Numbered from the stretch's first letter, positions 19,841 through 32,091 are shown. The stretch is DNA of 64,000 nucleotides from Pseudomonas triticicola (GCF_019145375.1 NZ_JAHSTX010000001.1:3571001-3635000), one strand, 5' to 3'. A program made the numbers and translations. Notes: a model not told the origin generated them from the letters alone.

Positions 19841-21178
19841 TCAGTTCCCCTGCCCTTTCAGAAAGTCTTGGTCTTTGATGCGGTATTCGGCGCTGCGTGC
19901 GTGGGCGCTCAGTGATTCGCCACGGGCCAGTACCGATGCAGTTTTGCCCAACTCGGAAGCGCCGGCCTCGGAGCAGAAGATGATCGACGAGCGCTTCTGG
20001 AAGTCGTACACACCCAGCGGCGAGGAGAAGCGCGCGGTGCCGGAAGTCGGCAACACGTGGTTCGGGCCGGCGCAGTAATCGCCCAACGCTTCGGAAGTGT
20101 GGCGGCCCATGAAGATCGCACCGGCGTGGCGGATCTGCGGCAGCCAGGCTTGTGGATCAGCGACCGACAATTCCAAGTGTTCCGGGGCGATGCGGTTGGC
20201 GACTTCGATGGCTTGAGCCATGTCGCTCACCTGAATCAGCGCACCACGGCCATTGATCGAAGTTTCGATGATGGTCGCGCGGTCCATGGTCGGCAGCAGT
20301 TTGTCGATGCTCGCGGCGACCTTGTCGAGGAACTCGGCGTCCGGGCTGACCAGAATCGCTTGCGCGTCTTCGTCGTGCTCGGCCTGGGAGAACAGATCCA
20401 TGGCAATCCAGTCCGGATCGGTCTGGCCGTCGCAGACCACGAGAATTTCCGAAGGGCCGGCGATCATGTCGATGCCGACCTGACCGAACACATGACGCTT
20501 GGCCGTGGCCACATAGATATTGCCCGGGCCGACAACCTTGTCGACACGCGGCACGCTTTCGGTGCCGTACGCCAGCGCGGCAACCGCTTGCGCACCGCCG
20601 ATGGTGAATACACGGTCGACGCCGGCGATGCAGGCAGCGGCCAGCACCAGCTCGTTGATTTCACCGCGCGGGGTTGGCACGACCATGACCACTTCGGTCA
20701 CGCCGGCCACCTTGGCCGGAATCGCGTTCATCAATACCGACGACGGATACGAGGCCTTGCCGCCCGGCACGTAGAGGCCTGCGCGATCCAGCGGCGTGAC
20801 TTTCTGGCCGAGCACCGTGCCGTCAGCCTCGGTGTAGCTCCAAGAATCCTGCTTCTGTTTTTCGTGATAGCTGCGCACGCGGGCGGCGGCTTTTTCCAAG
20901 GCCTCGCGTTGCGGCACAGTGATGCGGGTCAGGGCCAGCTCCAGGCGCTCGCGCGGCAGGATCAGGTCGGCCATCGAGGCGACTTCGAGGCCGTCGAACT
21001 TCTGGGTGAACTCGACCAGCGCCGCGTCACCGCGCTCGCGCACAGCCTTGATGATGTCCAGCACGCGCTGATTGACCGAGTCGTCAGACACACTTTCCCA
21101 GCTCAGCAGATGATCCAGATGATGCGCGAAATCCGGGTCAGCAGCGTTGAGTCGGCGAATTGCAGTCGGTGCGGTCAT
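19841..21178 (-). CDS. hisD: Histidinol dehydrogenase
   Basis: A 445-residue zinc enzyme that oxidises L-histidinol to L-histidine in two NAD-dependent steps. Characteristic parts are [34 protein letters not shown], the zinc-ligand region [14 protein letters not shown] (Gln/His) and the C-terminal [14 protein letters not shown]. The length is normal. It starts with ATG after GAGG. It is followed 3 bp later by hisC. Confidence 0.97.
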   Translation of the reverse strand: MTAPTAIRRLNAADPDFAHHLDHLLSWESVSDDSVNQRVLDIIKAVRERGDAALVEFTQKFDGLEVASMADLILPRERLELALTRITVPQREALEKAAARVRSYHEKQKQDSWSYTEADGTVLGQKVTPLDRAGLYVPGGKASYPSSVLMNAIPAKVAGVTEVVMVVPTPRGEINELVLAAACIAGVDRVFTIGGAQAVAALAYGTESVPRVDKVVGPGNIYVATAKRHVFGQVGIDMIAGPSEILVVCDGQTDPDWIAMDLFSQAEHDEDAQAILVSPDAEFLDKVAASIDKLLPTMDRATIIETSINGRGALIQVSDMAQAIEVANRIAPEHLELSVADPQAWLPQIRHAGAIFMGRHTSEALGDYCAGPNHVLPTSGTARFSSPLGVYDFQKRSSIIFCSEAGASELGKTASVLARGESLSAHARSAEYRIKDQDFLKGQGN

Positions 21179-21304
21179 AGCGAGAGCCTCATAGGAATTG
21201 GCAAAAAACTCAGGCGCCCGAAACTAGCATTCGATCCGCTTGGGCACCTGAGAATTCTGGCTATGAGGCGGATAGACGGCGCGGCCCCGGGCCGCGCTGG
21301 TAGA

Positions 21305-21940
21305 TCAGCCGCGGTGTCGCGATTCCACTGCGTTGCGCAGGGTGTCGATCAGCGCCTGGATTCGGGCGTGCTGCATTTTCATCGAAGCCTTGTTGACCAC
21401 CAGACGCGAGCTGATCGTGGCGATCAGTTCCTGGGGTTCCAGGCCGTTGGCGCGCAGGGTGTTACCGGTGTCGACCACGTCGATGATCTTGTCGGCCAGC
21501 CCGATCAGCGGCGCCAGTTCCATCGAGCCGTACAGCTTGATGATGTCGACCTGACGGCCCTGCTCGGCGTAATAACGCTTGGCAACGTTGACGAACTTGG
21601 TCGCCACGCGCAGACGGCCCTTGGGCTCGGCCGCGCCGATCTTGCCGGCGGTCATCAGCTTGCACTGGGCGATCTGCAGGTCCAGCGGCTCGTACAGGCC
21701 CTGGCCGCTGTATTCCATCAGCACGTCCTTACCGGCGACGCCGAGGTCGGCCGCGCCATGCTCGACATAGGTCGGCACGTCGGTGGCACGCACGATCAGC
21801 AGACGCACGTCGTCCTGGGTCGTGGGAATGATCAGCTTGCGGCTCTTGTCCGGATTCTCGGTCGGCACGATGCCCGCTTCAGCGAGAAGCGGCAGGGTGT
21901 CGTCAAGGATGCGGCCCTTGGACAGTGCGATGGTCAACAT
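21305..21940 (-). CDS. hisG: ATP phosphoribosyltransferase, short form
   Basis: A 211-residue catalytic subunit for the first step of histidine synthesis. It has ALSKGRIL at the N-terminus, [13 protein letters not shown] and the PRPP-binding [15 protein letters not shown]. It lacks the C-terminal regulatory domain of the long form, so it should need HisZ as partner; hisZ is not in this window. It is separated from hisD by 126 bp and from murA by 128 bp. Confidence 0.97.
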   Translation of the reverse strand: MLTIALSKGRILDDTLPLLAEAGIVPTENPDKSRKLIIPTTQDDVRLLIVRATDVPTYVEHGAADLGVAGKDVLMEYSGQGLYEPLDLQIAQCKLMTAGKIGAAEPKGRLRVATKFVNVAKRYYAEQGRQVDIIKLYGSMELAPLIGLADKIIDVVDTGNTLRANGLEPQELIATISSRLVVNKASMKMQHARIQALIDTLRNAVESRHRG

Positions 21941-22068
21941 GGGAAACGTCAGTCCTTATCAAGGTACTCATGCCCGGTCGCAATCGGCGCCGGACACACA
22001 TCGAGGGTGCGTACACCCTCGACTCGAAACGAATTCAGTGGACACGTCCGTGTGTCCCGATGCAGCGA

Positions 22069-23349
<1,281 letters not shown>

Positions 23350-23356
23350 CTAGGGC

Positions 23357-23596
23357 TCAGGTGCGCTCGGCCCAGGCCGCGCTGCTGAAAAATTTCATAG
23401 TAACCGCGTGGATGCTGCCATCGGCGATCCATGGGTTCAAATGGGCATAGATGCTTTGCTGACGCTTCACCGGGCTCAACGCCGCCAGTTCATCGCTGAT
23501 CACGTTCAGCTGGAAGTTGCAGCCTTCGCCTTCAACTTCTACCAGCGTTCCTGGCAGCTTTCCTTCAAGGAAGCTCTTCACTTCTACGGCCTGCAT
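23357..23596 (-). CDS. ibaG: BolA-family protein IbaG/YrbA
   Basis: A 79-residue BolA-like protein. The core has LVEVEGEGCNFQLNVIS (with the cysteine typical of IbaG) and the helix-turn region LSPVKRQQSIYAHLNPWI. BolA proteins bind monothiol glutaredoxins and shared Fe-S clusters; IbaG is linked to acid resistance. The start at 23596 (MQAVEVKSF) is taken over the longer frame because the extra residues are outside the family. It precedes murA. Confidence 0.9.
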   Translation of the reverse strand: MQAVEVKSFLEGKLPGTLVEVEGEGCNFQLNVISDELAALSPVKRQQSIYAHLNPWIADGSIHAVTMKFFSSAAWAERT

Positions 23597-23642
23597 GCTC
23601 AACCTCAATCGGCGCCCTGTGCGCACGGGTCGGACATCATAC

Positions 23643-23699
23643 AAAAAAGCCCCGCGCCTGCGAACCCCGCAACGCAGGACTCTGACGGGGGGCTTCTTT
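23643..23699 (-). terminator. Terminator-like structure between mlaB and ibaG
   Basis: AAAAAAGCCCC ... GGGGGGCTTCTTT encloses an inner hairpin CCTGCG/CGCAGG. The outer stem followed by a T-rich end, read on the minus strand, would end the mla transcript. Confidence 0.7.
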
Positions 23700-23711
23700 A
23701 TAGATGATGGT

Positions 23712-24017
23712 TCAGGGTTGCGCTAACAACTCGGTCAATTCACTGACCTGAGCGATTTCGCGCATGTCTTCGGGCATCGCGCGAATGCTGACGGCCTTGC
23801 CGGCCGCCTGCGCATCACGCATGAAGCACAGCAGCAACGACAGGCCGACGCTGCTGGACTTCTGCACCGCCGAACAATCGATGACCAGCGCCGATGCCTT
23901 GCTCGACTTGATCAGCGCCTGCCCTTCCTTGCGCAGGTCGGGCCCGGTGCGGTAATCCAGCACGCCACTGAGCACCAGCTCGTCGACATCACTCATGCGA
24001 ACTGCCGCCTCACTCAT
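23712..24017 (-). CDS. mlaB: STAS-domain protein MlaB
   Basis: A 101-residue cytoplasmic STAS protein that binds MlaF and stabilises the MlaFEDB phospholipid transporter. The fold is visible in ELVLSGVLDYRTGPDLRKEG and ALVIDCSAVQKSSSVGLSLLL, with the serine-rich loop at the start of helix 2. Its ATG overlaps the mlaC stop (ATGA). It is the last gene of mlaFEDCB and is followed by the terminator structure. Confidence 0.93.
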   Translation of the reverse strand: MSEAAVRMSDVDELVLSGVLDYRTGPDLRKEGQALIKSSKASALVIDCSAVQKSSSVGLSLLLCFMRDAQAAGKAVSIRAMPEDMREIAQVSELTELLAQP

Positions 24018-24667
24018 TGCACTGGCTTCGCGGCGGCTTGGTCGGTTTCCTGCTTGGCCTTGGCGACTTCACCGGCCCAACCATCGATGGTCTTGTCCAG
24101 ATCGTTGCCATTGCGCTGCATGGCGTCGGCGAACTGGTCACGGAACAGCTTGCCAATGTTGATGCCATTGATGATGACGTTGCGCAGTTTCCACTCGCCG
24201 CTGATCTTCTCAAGGGTGTATTGCACCGGATAGATCGCGCCGTTGCTGCCCTTGACGGTCATGTTGACACTGGTGCGCTCGCCCGATTCATCTTTGGCCG
24301 GGTCAACCGTGATGCCCTGGTTGTTGTACTCCAGCAAAGCGTTGCCGTAGAACTGGAACAGACCGCGCTTGAAGTTTTCCTGAAAGCGCTGCATCTGCTC
24401 AGGCGTGGCCTTGCGCGAATACTTCACGGTCATGATGCTTTTGGAGATGCCCTCGGCATCCACCACCGGACCGACAATGTTGTTCAGCGCCGCATAGAAA
24501 TCCTGCGGATCCTGCTTGTACTTCTCTTTGTTCGCCTGCAAATCGGCAAGCATCCGGTTCGTGGTGTCCTGAATCAGGTCATGAGCCGATTGCCCCGGTG
24601 CAGCGTTAGCCATCAACGGCAGGGCCGCGAGCAACACCAACAGGCCACGTCGCAAGATAGAGATCAT
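24014..24667 (-). CDS. mlaC: Periplasmic phospholipid-binding protein MlaC
   Basis: A 217-residue protein with a signal peptide (about residues 1-22, ending ANA). It shuttles phospholipid between the outer membrane MlaA complex and MlaFEDB. The family core includes YSRKATPEQMQRFQENFKRGLFQFYG and WKLRNVIINGINIGKLFRDQF, split here at about residue 150. It lies 11 bp after mlaD and overlaps mlaB. Confidence 0.95.
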   Translation of the reverse strand: MISILRRGLLVLLAALPLMANAAPGQSAHDLIQDTTNRMLADLQANKEKYKQDPQDFYAALNNIVGPVVDAEGISKSIMTVKYSRKATPEQMQRFQENFKRGLFQFYGNALLEYNNQGITVDPAKDESGERTSVNMTVKGSNGAIYPVQYTLEKISGEWKLRNVIINGINIGKLFRDQFADAMQRNGNDLDKTIDGWAGEVAKAKQETDQAAAKPVQ

Positions 24668-24678
24668 TCAAAAGCTCC

Positions 24679-25146
24679 TCATTTGGCGTCTTTGCTAACG
24701 GTATTGAGCAGGAATTTACCGATCAGGTCTTCCAGTACCAGTGACGACTGCGTGTCGTGGATGGTTCCACCGTCTTTCAACTGGGTGTCTTCGCCGCCGA
24801 CGCTGATACCGATGTATTTCTCGCCCAGCAGACCCGCGGTGAGGATAGACGCTGTGGAATCGACCGGCAGGTTGTCGACCTTTTTATCCACTTGCAGCGT
24901 GACCCGGCCGGTGAAGCTGTCGCGATCCAGATCGATAGCGGTGACCTTGCCGATGGTCACGCCGGCCATGGTCACTTTGGCTCTGACCGTCAGACCGGCG
25001 ATATTGTCGAAATACGCATACAACTTGTAAGTGTCGGTGGACGAAGTCGGAGACAGGCCGCTGACGCGCAAGGCGAGCAGCAGCAAAGCCAGGATCCCTG
25101 CCAGCAGGAACAGGCCGACACCGATTTCCAGGGTGCGGTTTTGCAT
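24679..25146 (-). CDS. mlaD: MCE-domain protein MlaD
   Basis: A 155-residue protein with one N-terminal membrane segment (residues 7-28) and an MCE domain: LYAYFDNIAGLTVRAKVTMAGV and the later AGLLGEKYIGISVGG. Hexamers form the periplasmic ring through which MlaC exchanges lipid with MlaE. Its start overlaps the mlaE stop (ATGA). Confidence 0.95.
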   Translation of the reverse strand: MQNRTLEIGVGLFLLAGILALLLLALRVSGLSPTSSTDTYKLYAYFDNIAGLTVRAKVTMAGVTIGKVTAIDLDRDSFTGRVTLQVDKKVDNLPVDSTASILTAGLLGEKYIGISVGGEDTQLKDGGTIHDTQSSLVLEDLIGKFLLNTVSKDAK

Positions 25147-25943
25147 CAGAAATCTCCAAACATCAAAGCGGTCAGAATAAAGTCCAGACCGAGCACTGCC
25201 AGCGAGGCAAACACCACGGTCTTGGTGGTGGCACGACTGATCCCCTCGGAAGTGGGTTCACAGTCATAGCCTTGGAATACGGCAATCCAGGTAACGACAA
25301 AGGCGAAGACGACACTCTTGATCACGCCATTGAGCACATCACTGGTGAAGGTCACGCTGTTCTGCATGTTCGCCCAGTACGAGCCTTCGTAGACGCCCAG
25401 CCAGTCGACCGCGACCCACGAACCGCCCCAGATGCCGACGACGCTGAAGATCATCGCCAGCACCGGCAGCGAAATGAAGCCGGCCCACAGGCGCGGGGCA
25501 ATGATGTACTTGAGCGGATCGACACCGATCATTTCCAGGCTGGACAACTGCTCGGTGGATTTCATGTTGCCGATCTCGGCGGTCAGCGCCGAACCGGCGC
25601 GCCCGGCAAACAGCAACGCGGTGACCACCGGCCCCAGTTCACGCAGCAGCGTCAGGGCGACCATCTGCCCCACCGCCTGCTCTGAACCATAGCTGGAAAG
25701 AATGCTGAAGCCCTGCAACGCCAGGACCATGCCGATGAAAATGCCGGAGACCACGATGATCACCAGCGACATGACGCCGACCGAATGCAGCTGCTTGACC
25801 AGCAGGCCAAAACCACCGCTGATACCGCCACGGCCCAGCAGGGCGTGAAACAGGAACAGGGTCGCCCGACCAAACACCGCGACCGCGTCGATCGCCGATT
25901 CGCCGAACCGACGCACGCGTTCCATCAATGAAATTCTGCGCAT
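25146..25943 (-). CDS. mlaE: Phospholipid ABC transporter permease MlaE
   Basis: A 265-residue MlaE-family permease with five to six membrane segments and the conserved [25 protein letters not shown] coupling region (about residues 104-128) that contacts MlaF. The ATG at 25943 overlaps the mlaF stop (ATGA); a TTG one codon upstream is less likely. Confidence 0.96.
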   Translation of the reverse strand: MRRISLMERVRRFGESAIDAVAVFGRATLFLFHALLGRGGISGGFGLLVKQLHSVGVMSLVIIVVSGIFIGMVLALQGFSILSSYGSEQAVGQMVALTLLRELGPVVTALLFAGRAGSALTAEIGNMKSTEQLSSLEMIGVDPLKYIIAPRLWAGFISLPVLAMIFSVVGIWGGSWVAVDWLGVYEGSYWANMQNSVTFTSDVLNGVIKSVVFAFVVTWIAVFQGYDCEPTSEGISRATTKTVVFASLAVLGLDFILTALMFGDF

Positions 25944-26752
25944 CAACGCTTCCCCAGAAGATCTGCGCGGTAATCCGTCGCTGGAAAGTGATACGGCACC
26001 GGGCCATCGGGATCACCGGTCATGAACTGGCGGATACGCGGTTCATCCGAATTCATCAGCTCATCCGGTGTGCCTTGGCCCAGCACCTGACCATCGCCCA
26101 CGACATAGATGTAGTCGGCAATGCTCGCGGTTTCCGCCAGGTCGTGCGAGACCACGATGCTGGTGATGCCCAGGGCATCGTTGAGCAGGCGGATCAGGCG
26201 CACCAACACGCCCATGGCGATCGGGTCCTGGCCCACGAAGGGCTCGTCGTACATGAGAATCTGCGGATCGAGGGCAATCGCCCGGGCCAGCGCCACGCGG
26301 CGCTTCATGCCGCCGGACAGTTCGTCCGGCATCAACTCGATGGCGCCACGCAGCCCCACCGCCTGCAATTTCAGCAGGACGATGTCGCGAATCATGTCTT
26401 CCGGCAGCTGGGTGTGCACCCGCAGCGGAAAGGCCACGTTCTCGAACACATCGAGGTCGGTAAACAGCGCACCGCTCTGAAACAGCACGCCCATGTGCTT
26501 GCGTGCATCGAACAGATCGCTGCGCGACAGCGTCGGCAGGTTCTGCCCGTTGACCCAGACTTCGCCGCCGGACGGCCGCAACTGCGCGCCCATCAGGCGC
26601 AGCAGCGTGGTCTTGCCGCAGCCGGAAGGCCCCATGATGCCGGTGACCTTGCCGCGCGGGATGCGGATATCGACGTTATTGAAAATGCTCCGCGCACCGC
26701 GCTTGAAGGAGACTCCCTTCAGCTCGACCGCGTAGGCGTTATCGGCACTCAT
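25943..26752 (-). CDS. mlaF: Phospholipid ABC transporter ATPase MlaF
   Basis: A 269-residue ATPase with Walker [10 protein letters not shown] (about residue 41), signature [14 protein letters not shown], Walker [14 protein letters not shown] and the switch His in VVSHDLAET. It powers lipid movement by MlaE for outer-membrane asymmetry. It is the first gene of mlaFEDCB, divergent from kdsD across 272 bp. Confidence 0.96.
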   Translation of the reverse strand: MSADNAYAVELKGVSFKRGARSIFNNVDIRIPRGKVTGIMGPSGCGKTTLLRLMGAQLRPSGGEVWVNGQNLPTLSRSDLFDARKHMGVLFQSGALFTDLDVFENVAFPLRVHTQLPEDMIRDIVLLKLQAVGLRGAIELMPDELSGGMKRRVALARAIALDPQILMYDEPFVGQDPIAMGVLVRLIRLLNDALGITSIVVSHDLAETASIADYIYVVGDGQVLGQGTPDELMNSDEPRIRQFMTGDPDGPVPYHFPATDYRADLLGKR

Positions 26753-26985
26753 CTAAACTCCTTGCGATGCAGCCTCTCACTGGGATGCCAGACTTTCCTC
26801 GGAAACACCTGCATCCCGGGCAGGCCGAACTGGCGGCGAACTATATCACTGCAAAGGCTGAGCGCCCAAGCGAGAACCCGGCCAAGATCGCCGACTGAAG
26901 AGGGCCCGAGCGAGTTTCAGAGGGTTTTGGTAACCAGTAATGACAAAGCACGTCGAACTTGCGTGAGGCTTTGCCACATAACCGC

Positions 26986-26991
26986 TATAAT
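26986..26991 (+). promoter_or_regulatory. Candidate -10 box for the kdsD-lptB operon
   Basis: A perfect TATAAT 33 bases before the kdsD ATG. No good -35 is seen at 16-18 bp, so the assignment rests on the -10 alone. Confidence 0.4.
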
Positions 26992-27024
26992 CGCCGCCTT
27001 TTCATCGGCCCATACGATTCTGAC

Positions 27025-27999
27025 ATGAGCAAAACCCGCGACCTGATTCAATCGGCACAACGCACCATCCGCCTCGAAGTGGAAGCCGTCCAAGGCTTGA
27101 TGGCCCATATCGACGCCGATTTCGTACGCGCCTGCGAGATGATTCTGGCCAGCAAGGGCCGCGTGGTCGTAGTCGGCATGGGCAAATCCGGGCACGTCGG
27201 CAACAAGATCGCCGCCACCCTGGCCAGCACTGGTACTCCAGCGTTTTTCGTGCATCCGGCCGAAGCCAGCCACGGCGACATGGGCATGATCACCCGCGAC
27301 GATGTGATTCTGGCCCTGTCGAACTCCGGCTCGACCAACGAAATCGTAACGCTGCTGCCATTGATCAAACGCCTGGGCATCCAGCTGATCAGCGTCACCG
27401 GCAACCCGCAGTCGCCACTGGCCAAGGCTGCCGAGGTCAATCTCAATGTGCATGTCGAGCACGAAGCCTGTCCGTTGAATCTGGCGCCGACCTCTTCTAC
27501 TACTGCAGCGCTGGTCATGGGCGATGCCCTCGCCGTGGCCTTGCTGGAAGCGCGTGGTTTCACCGCTGAAGATTTTGCCTTCTCGCATCCCGGCGGCGCC
27601 CTTGGCCGTCGCCTGCTGCTGAAAGTCGAAAACGTCATGCACGCCGGGCAGGAGCTGCCGCAGGTACAACGCGGCACCCTGCTCAAGGACGCGCTGATGG
27701 AAATGACCCGCAAGGGTCTGGGCATGACCGCTATTATTGAAGCCGATGGCAAGCTCGCCGGGATCTTCACCGACGGTGATTTGCGCCGCACCCTGGATCG
27801 CGCCATCGACATCCGCAGCGCCACCATCGACCAGGTGATGACTGCACACGGCAAGACCGCCCGGCCCGACATGCTCGCCGCCGAAGCCCTGAAAATCATG
27901 GAAGACCATCGAATCAACGCCCTGGTAGTCGTCGACGAGGAGGATCGCCCGATCGGCGCCTTCAACCTCTCCGATCTGCTGCGCGCAGGAGTCATGTAA
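27025..27999 (+). CDS. kdsD: Arabinose-5-phosphate isomerase
   Basis: A 324-residue enzyme that converts ribulose-5-phosphate to arabinose-5-phosphate, the first step to Kdo for LPS. There is an SIS domain (about residues 35-175, with VVVGMGKSGHVGNKIAAT and SNSGSTNE) and two CBS domains (about 205-260 and 275-324). The start at 27025 (MSKTRDLI) is chosen over the longer frame, which would begin before the -10 box. The stop overlaps the kdsC start (TAATG). Confidence 0.95.
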   Translation: MSKTRDLIQSAQRTIRLEVEAVQGLMAHIDADFVRACEMILASKGRVVVVGMGKSGHVGNKIAATLASTGTPAFFVHPAEASHGDMGMITRDDVILALSNSGSTNEIVTLLPLIKRLGIQLISVTGNPQSPLAKAAEVNLNVHVEHEACPLNLAPTSSTTAALVMGDALAVALLEARGFTAEDFAFSHPGGALGRRLLLKVENVMHAGQELPQVQRGTLLKDALMEMTRKGLGMTAIIEADGKLAGIFTDGDLRRTLDRAIDIRSATIDQVMTAHGKTARPDMLAAEALKIMEDHRINALVVVDEEDRPIGAFNLSDLLRAGVM

Positions 28000-28523
28000 T
28001 GAGCAACGATCTGCTGCAACGCGGCAAAGCAATCAAACTGGCTGTGTTCGACGTCGACGGTGTGCTCACCGACGGCCGCCTGTACTTTCTCGAAGACGGC
28101 AGCGAGTTCAAGACCTTCAACACCCTCGACGGCCAGGGCATCAAGATGCTGATGAATGCCGGCGTGCAAACGGCGATCATCAGTGGCCGCAAGACCCCGG
28201 TGGTCGAGCGCCGCGCGAAGAACCTCGGCATCCCGCATCTGTTTCAGGGGCGCGAGGACAAACTGGTGGTACTCGACGGTCTGCTCGCGCAACTGGGCCT
28301 AAGCTATGAAGAAGTCGCCTATCTGGGTGACGATCTGCCAGACTTGCCGGTGATCCGCCGTGTAGGGCTGGGCATGGCGGTAGCCAACGCTGCCGATTTC
28401 GTCCGCGAACATGCCCATGGCGTTACCCGCGCCCGTGGCGGCGAAGGTGCTGCCCGTGAATTCTGCGAATTGATCCTGCGCGCCCAGGGCCGCCTCGAAG
28501 CGGCCAACGCCGCGTACCTGTGA
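27999..28523 (+). CDS. kdsC: 3-deoxy-D-manno-octulosonate 8-phosphate phosphatase
   Basis: A 174-residue HAD phosphatase of the C0 (capless) type. The nucleophile motif is FDVDGVLTDG, motif II is IISGRK and motif III-IV ends in YLGDDLPDLPV. It releases Kdo from Kdo-8-phosphate. It is overlapped by kdsD upstream and lptC lies immediately after. Confidence 0.96.
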   Translation: MSNDLLQRGKAIKLAVFDVDGVLTDGRLYFLEDGSEFKTFNTLDGQGIKMLMNAGVQTAIISGRKTPVVERRAKNLGIPHLFQGREDKLVVLDGLLAQLGLSYEEVAYLGDDLPDLPVIRRVGLGMAVANAADFVREHAHGVTRARGGEGAAREFCELILRAQGRLEAANAAYL

Positions 28524-28531
28524 GCCTGACC

Positions 28532-29104
28532 ATGTTTAGCAAAAAGTTTCGCAATTTTCTGCTGTTCGGCGGCATCGCGGCGATTTTCGCTGCGGTCGGC
28601 TATTGGAACATCAGCCCGGAACGCTTCCTCGACAAGCCACCGGTTTCGGCTGCCGAGAATCCGATCGACTGGTACGCGACCAACACGCATACCATTCAGT
28701 ACCTGCCCGACGGCAAGGTGCAGTACGAGATGACTTCCGACAAGGCCGAGCACGTCAAGGCTACCGATGTCACCCTGGTGACCAAGCCTGATTTGAACAT
28801 GTACCGCGGCACCGACTTCCCGTGGCATGTGACCAGTGAGCGCGGCGAGGTGAATTCGGGCGGTACCGAAGTGGAATTGATCGACTCGGTACGCGTACAG
28901 CGCACCGACGAGAAACAGCGCGGCACCCTGATCACCAGCACCCGCATGACCGTGTTCCCGCAGCAAGAATATGCGCAGACCGCGCAACCCGTTAGAATCG
29001 AGGGCGCTGGCGGCGTATCGACTGGCGTCGGAATGAAAGCGTACCTGAAGGACAGCAGGATACACCTGCAATCGAACGTAAGAGGACAGTATGAGGCTCG
29101 TTAA
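28532..29104 (+). CDS. lptC: LPS export inner-membrane protein LptC
   Basis: A 190-residue bitopic protein with one membrane anchor (residues 8-27) and a periplasmic beta-jellyroll that receives LPS from LptB2FG and passes it to LptA. The ATG at 28532 fits the family length; a GTG at 28520 overlapping the kdsC stop would add four residues and cannot be excluded. The 3' end overlaps lptA by 14 bp. Confidence 0.93.
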   Translation: MFSKKFRNFLLFGGIAAIFAAVGYWNISPERFLDKPPVSAAENPIDWYATNTHTIQYLPDGKVQYEMTSDKAEHVKATDVTLVTKPDLNMYRGTDFPWHVTSERGEVNSGGTEVELIDSVRVQRTDEKQRGTLITSTRMTVFPQQEYAQTAQPVRIEGAGGVSTGVGMKAYLKDSRIHLQSNVRGQYEAR

Positions 29105-29636
29105 AACCCTCCCTATTTTGCTCAGTCTGGGCGCAGCACTGGGAAGCGCGAGCGCCTGGTCCCTGCCGAACGATCAGCAGCAGCCTATCCGCATTCAGGC
29201 CGACGACGCCCAACTGGACGACAAGAATGGCATCGCCACCTATAAAGGTGACGTGATCATTACCCAGGGCTCGATGATCGTTAAAGGCAACACCGTGACC
29301 ATGACGCGCGCGCCCAATGGCGACATCGACGTGGTGACCTCGGTGGGCAACCTGGCTTACTTCGAGCAGTTGCAGACCCAAGGCGACGCCAACCCGGTCA
29401 AGGGCTACGGCGTGACGATTCAATACCACGCCCAGCAGAACCGGGTGGTGCTGATCGACAAGGCCAAGGTTATCGACAAGGATAACAACGTCACCCAGGG
29501 CGAAAAAATCGTCTACGACACCGTGAAGAAACTGGCCAGCGCCGGTCGCGCCACGGGCAGCAAGGTCACCGAATCGCGTCCGCGCATCGACATGGTGATC
29601 CAGCCGAAGAAGAAAACCGAAGAGAAATCCCAGTAA
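29091..29636 (+). CDS. lptA: LPS transport periplasmic protein LptA
   Basis: A 181-residue protein with a signal peptide (about residues 1-24) and an OstA-type beta-jellyroll ([24 protein letters not shown]), the bridge that carries LPS across the periplasm. The tail is Lys/Glu-rich. Its last base is shared with the lptB ATG region (TAATG). Confidence 0.95.
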   Translation: MRLVKTLPILLSLGAALGSASAWSLPNDQQQPIRIQADDAQLDDKNGIATYKGDVIITQGSMIVKGNTVTMTRAPNGDIDVVTSVGNLAYFEQLQTQGDANPVKGYGVTIQYHAQQNRVVLIDKAKVIDKDNNVTQGEKIVYDTVKKLASAGRATGSKVTESRPRIDMVIQPKKKTEEKSQ

Positions 29637-30361
29637 TGGCAACTCTGAAAGCTCAGCACCTGGCCAAGGCCTATAAAAGCCGCCAGGTCGTGCGTGACGT
29701 CAGCCTGTCGATCGACAGCGGGCAGATCGTCGGCTTGCTCGGCCCGAACGGCGCCGGCAAGACTACGTGCTTCTACATGATCGTTGGCCTGGTGCAGGCA
29801 GATCAGGGCCGTGTGCTGATCGATGATCTGGACGTCAGCCACCAGCCGATGCACGGCCGCGCCAAGGCTGGTATCGGCTATCTGCCGCAAGAAGCGTCGA
29901 TCTTCCGCAAACTGTCGGTCGCCGACAACATCATGGCGATCCTCGAGACTCGCCCGGAGCTCGACAAGGCCGGTCGTCGCAAGGAGCTGGAAAGCCTGCT
30001 GCAGGAGTTTCACATCAGCCACATCCGCGACAACCTCGGCATGAGCCTGTCCGGTGGTGAGCGCCGCCGGGTGGAAATCGCTCGTGCCCTGGCCACTGCG
30101 CCGAAATTCATCTTGCTCGACGAACCGTTCGCCGGTGTCGACCCGATCTCGGTCGGCGACATCAAGCAGATCATCCATCACCTCAAGGCCAAGGGCATCG
30201 GTGTGCTGATCACCGACCACAACGTCCGTGAAACCCTGGATATCTGCGAAACCGCTTACATCGTCAACGACGGTCAACTGATCGCTGAAGGCGATGCCGA
30301 GACCATCCTGGCCAACGATCTGGTCAAGGAAGTGTATCTGGGTCACGAGTTCCGCCTGTAA
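29636..30361 (+). CDS. lptB: LPS export ATPase LptB
   Basis: A 241-residue ABC ATPase: Walker [10 protein letters not shown] (about residue 36), Q-loop YLPQEASIF, signature [14 protein letters not shown], Walker [14 protein letters not shown] and the switch His in ITDHNVRET. It powers LPS extraction with LptFG. It is the last gene of the kds-lpt operon; 166 bp separate it from rpoN. Confidence 0.97.
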   Translation: MATLKAQHLAKAYKSRQVVRDVSLSIDSGQIVGLLGPNGAGKTTCFYMIVGLVQADQGRVLIDDLDVSHQPMHGRAKAGIGYLPQEASIFRKLSVADNIMAILETRPELDKAGRRKELESLLQEFHISHIRDNLGMSLSGGERRRVEIARALATAPKFILLDEPFAGVDPISVGDIKQIIHHLKAKGIGVLITDHNVRETLDICETAYIVNDGQLIAEGDAETILANDLVKEVYLGHEFRL

Positions 30362-30445
30362 GCGCGACAGCGCTGTATCGATTCAAGGCGCATTTATCCG
30401 CTTTAATTGTTACAGCGCTCTAGGCAAACACTTCAGTTTCAGGCA

Positions 30446-30451
30446 TATAAT
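30446..30451 (+). promoter_or_regulatory. Candidate -10 box for rpoN
   Basis: TATAAT, 77 bases before the rpoN ATG. The -35 region is weak. A GC-rich palindrome (GGCGCTTCGGCGCC) follows between it and the start. Confidence 0.35.
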
Positions 30452-30527
30452 TTGCTTAAGTTTGGCGCTTCGGCGCCCTGTAGTGGATGGCGCAAAGCGC
30501 CGGCGAATAAGGTGTTAAGCCCCTGCC

Positions 30528-32018
30528 ATGAAACCATCGCTAGTCTTGAGAATGGGCCAGCAGCTGACGATGACACCGCAGCTGCAACAGGCCATCCGCC
30601 TGCTCCAATTGTCGACCCTGGACCTGCAACAGGAGATCCAGGAGGCTCTGGAATCCAATCCGATGCTCGAGCGCCAGGAAGAAGGCGACGACTTCGACAA
30701 CGCCGATCCTCTGGCCGACAACGCCGAACAGAAGCCCGCCGAAATCCAGGAACCCTCCTACCAGGAAACCGCCCCGACGGTGGATAACCTCGAGGATGGC
30801 GAATGGAACGAGCGCATCCCCAACGAACTGCCAGTGGATACCGCCTGGGAAGACGTCTACCAGACCAGCGCCAGCAGCCTGCCCAGCAGCGATGACGATG
30901 AGTGGGATTTCACCACCCGCACGTCCGCCGGCGAGAGCCTGCAAAGTCATCTGCTCTGGCAACTGAACCTGGCGCCGATGTCCGACACCGATCGCCTGAT
31001 CGCCGTGACCCTGATCGACTGCATCAACAATCAGGGCTATCTGGACGAAACACTCGAAGAAATTCTTGAAGCGTTCGATCCTGAACTGGACATCGAGCTC
31101 GACGAGATCGAAGCCGTCCTGCATCGCATCCAGCAATTCGAGCCCGCCGGGATCGGCGCCCGCAACCTCAGCGAATGCCTGCAGCTGCAATTGCGCCAGC
31201 TGCCCGCGAAGACGCAGTGGCTGACCGAGGCCAAACGGCTGGTCGCCGATTACATCGACCTGCTCGGCAGCCGCGATTACAGCCAGTTGATGCGCCGCAT
31301 GAAGCTCAAGGAAGACGAACTGCGCCAGGTCATCGAACTGGTGCAGAGTCTCAATCCGCGTCCAGGCTCGCAGATCGAGTCGACCGAAGCCGAGTACGTC
31401 ATTCCCGATGTGATCGTGCGCAAGGACAACGAGCGCTGGCTGGTCGAGCTGAACCAGGAGTCGGTGCCACGCCTGCGTGTCAACGCCCAGTACGCCGGTT
31501 TTGTGAAACGTGCCGACACCAGCGCCGACAACACTTTCATGCGCAACCAGTTGCAGGAAGCCCGCTGGTTCATCAAGAGCTTGCAGAGCCGCAACGAAAC
31601 CCTGATGAAAGTGGCCACGCAGATCGTCGAACATCAGCGCGGCTTCCTCGAATACGGCGACGAAGCGATGAAGCCGTTGGTATTGCATGACATCGCCGAA
31701 GCGGTGGGCATGCACGAATCGACGATTTCCCGAGTGACCACACAAAAATTCATGCATACCCCGCGCGGTATTTATGAGCTGAAATACTTTTTCTCCAGCC
31801 ACGTCAGTACCTCCGAAGGCGGCGAATGCTCGTCCACGGCGATCCGCGCGATCATCAAAAAACTGGTCGCTGCGGAAAATCAGAAAAAGCCGTTGAGTGA
31901 CAGCAAGATCGCTGGTTTACTGGAGGCACAAGGCATTCAGGTGGCTCGCCGCACCGTCGCCAAGTACCGCGAATCCCTCGGAATCGCGCCTTCGAGCGAA
32001 CGCAAGCGGTTGATGTAA
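30528..32018 (+). CDS. rpoN: RNA polymerase sigma-54 factor
   Basis: A 496-residue sigma-54. Region I is Gln/Leu-rich ([20 protein letters not shown]) and binds enhancer proteins. Region II is acidic (residues 50-110). The core-binding and helix-turn-helix parts follow, with [19 protein letters not shown]. The RpoN box, [17 protein letters not shown], is near the end and contacts the -24 element. It controls nitrogen, motility and carbon genes in Pseudomonas. The downstream genes hpf, ptsN, rapZ and ptsO form the usual cluster. Confidence 0.97.
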   Translation: MKPSLVLRMGQQLTMTPQLQQAIRLLQLSTLDLQQEIQEALESNPMLERQEEGDDFDNADPLADNAEQKPAEIQEPSYQETAPTVDNLEDGEWNERIPNELPVDTAWEDVYQTSASSLPSSDDDEWDFTTRTSAGESLQSHLLWQLNLAPMSDTDRLIAVTLIDCINNQGYLDETLEEILEAFDPELDIELDEIEAVLHRIQQFEPAGIGARNLSECLQLQLRQLPAKTQWLTEAKRLVADYIDLLGSRDYSQLMRRMKLKEDELRQVIELVQSLNPRPGSQIESTEAEYVIPDVIVRKDNERWLVELNQESVPRLRVNAQYAGFVKRADTSADNTFMRNQLQEARWFIKSLQSRNETLMKVATQIVEHQRGFLEYGDEAMKPLVLHDIAEAVGMHESTISRVTTQKFMHTPRGIYELKYFFSSHVSTSEGGECSSTAIRAIIKKLVAAENQKKPLSDSKIAGLLEAQGIQVARRTVAKYRESLGIAPSSERKRLM

Positions 32019-32091
32019 GCCACGTTACAGCGTTCCAGTGGCAGGCTTTTCGGCCTGCCGCTTTATGCACTGGCAACGAAGGAGAAGCTGT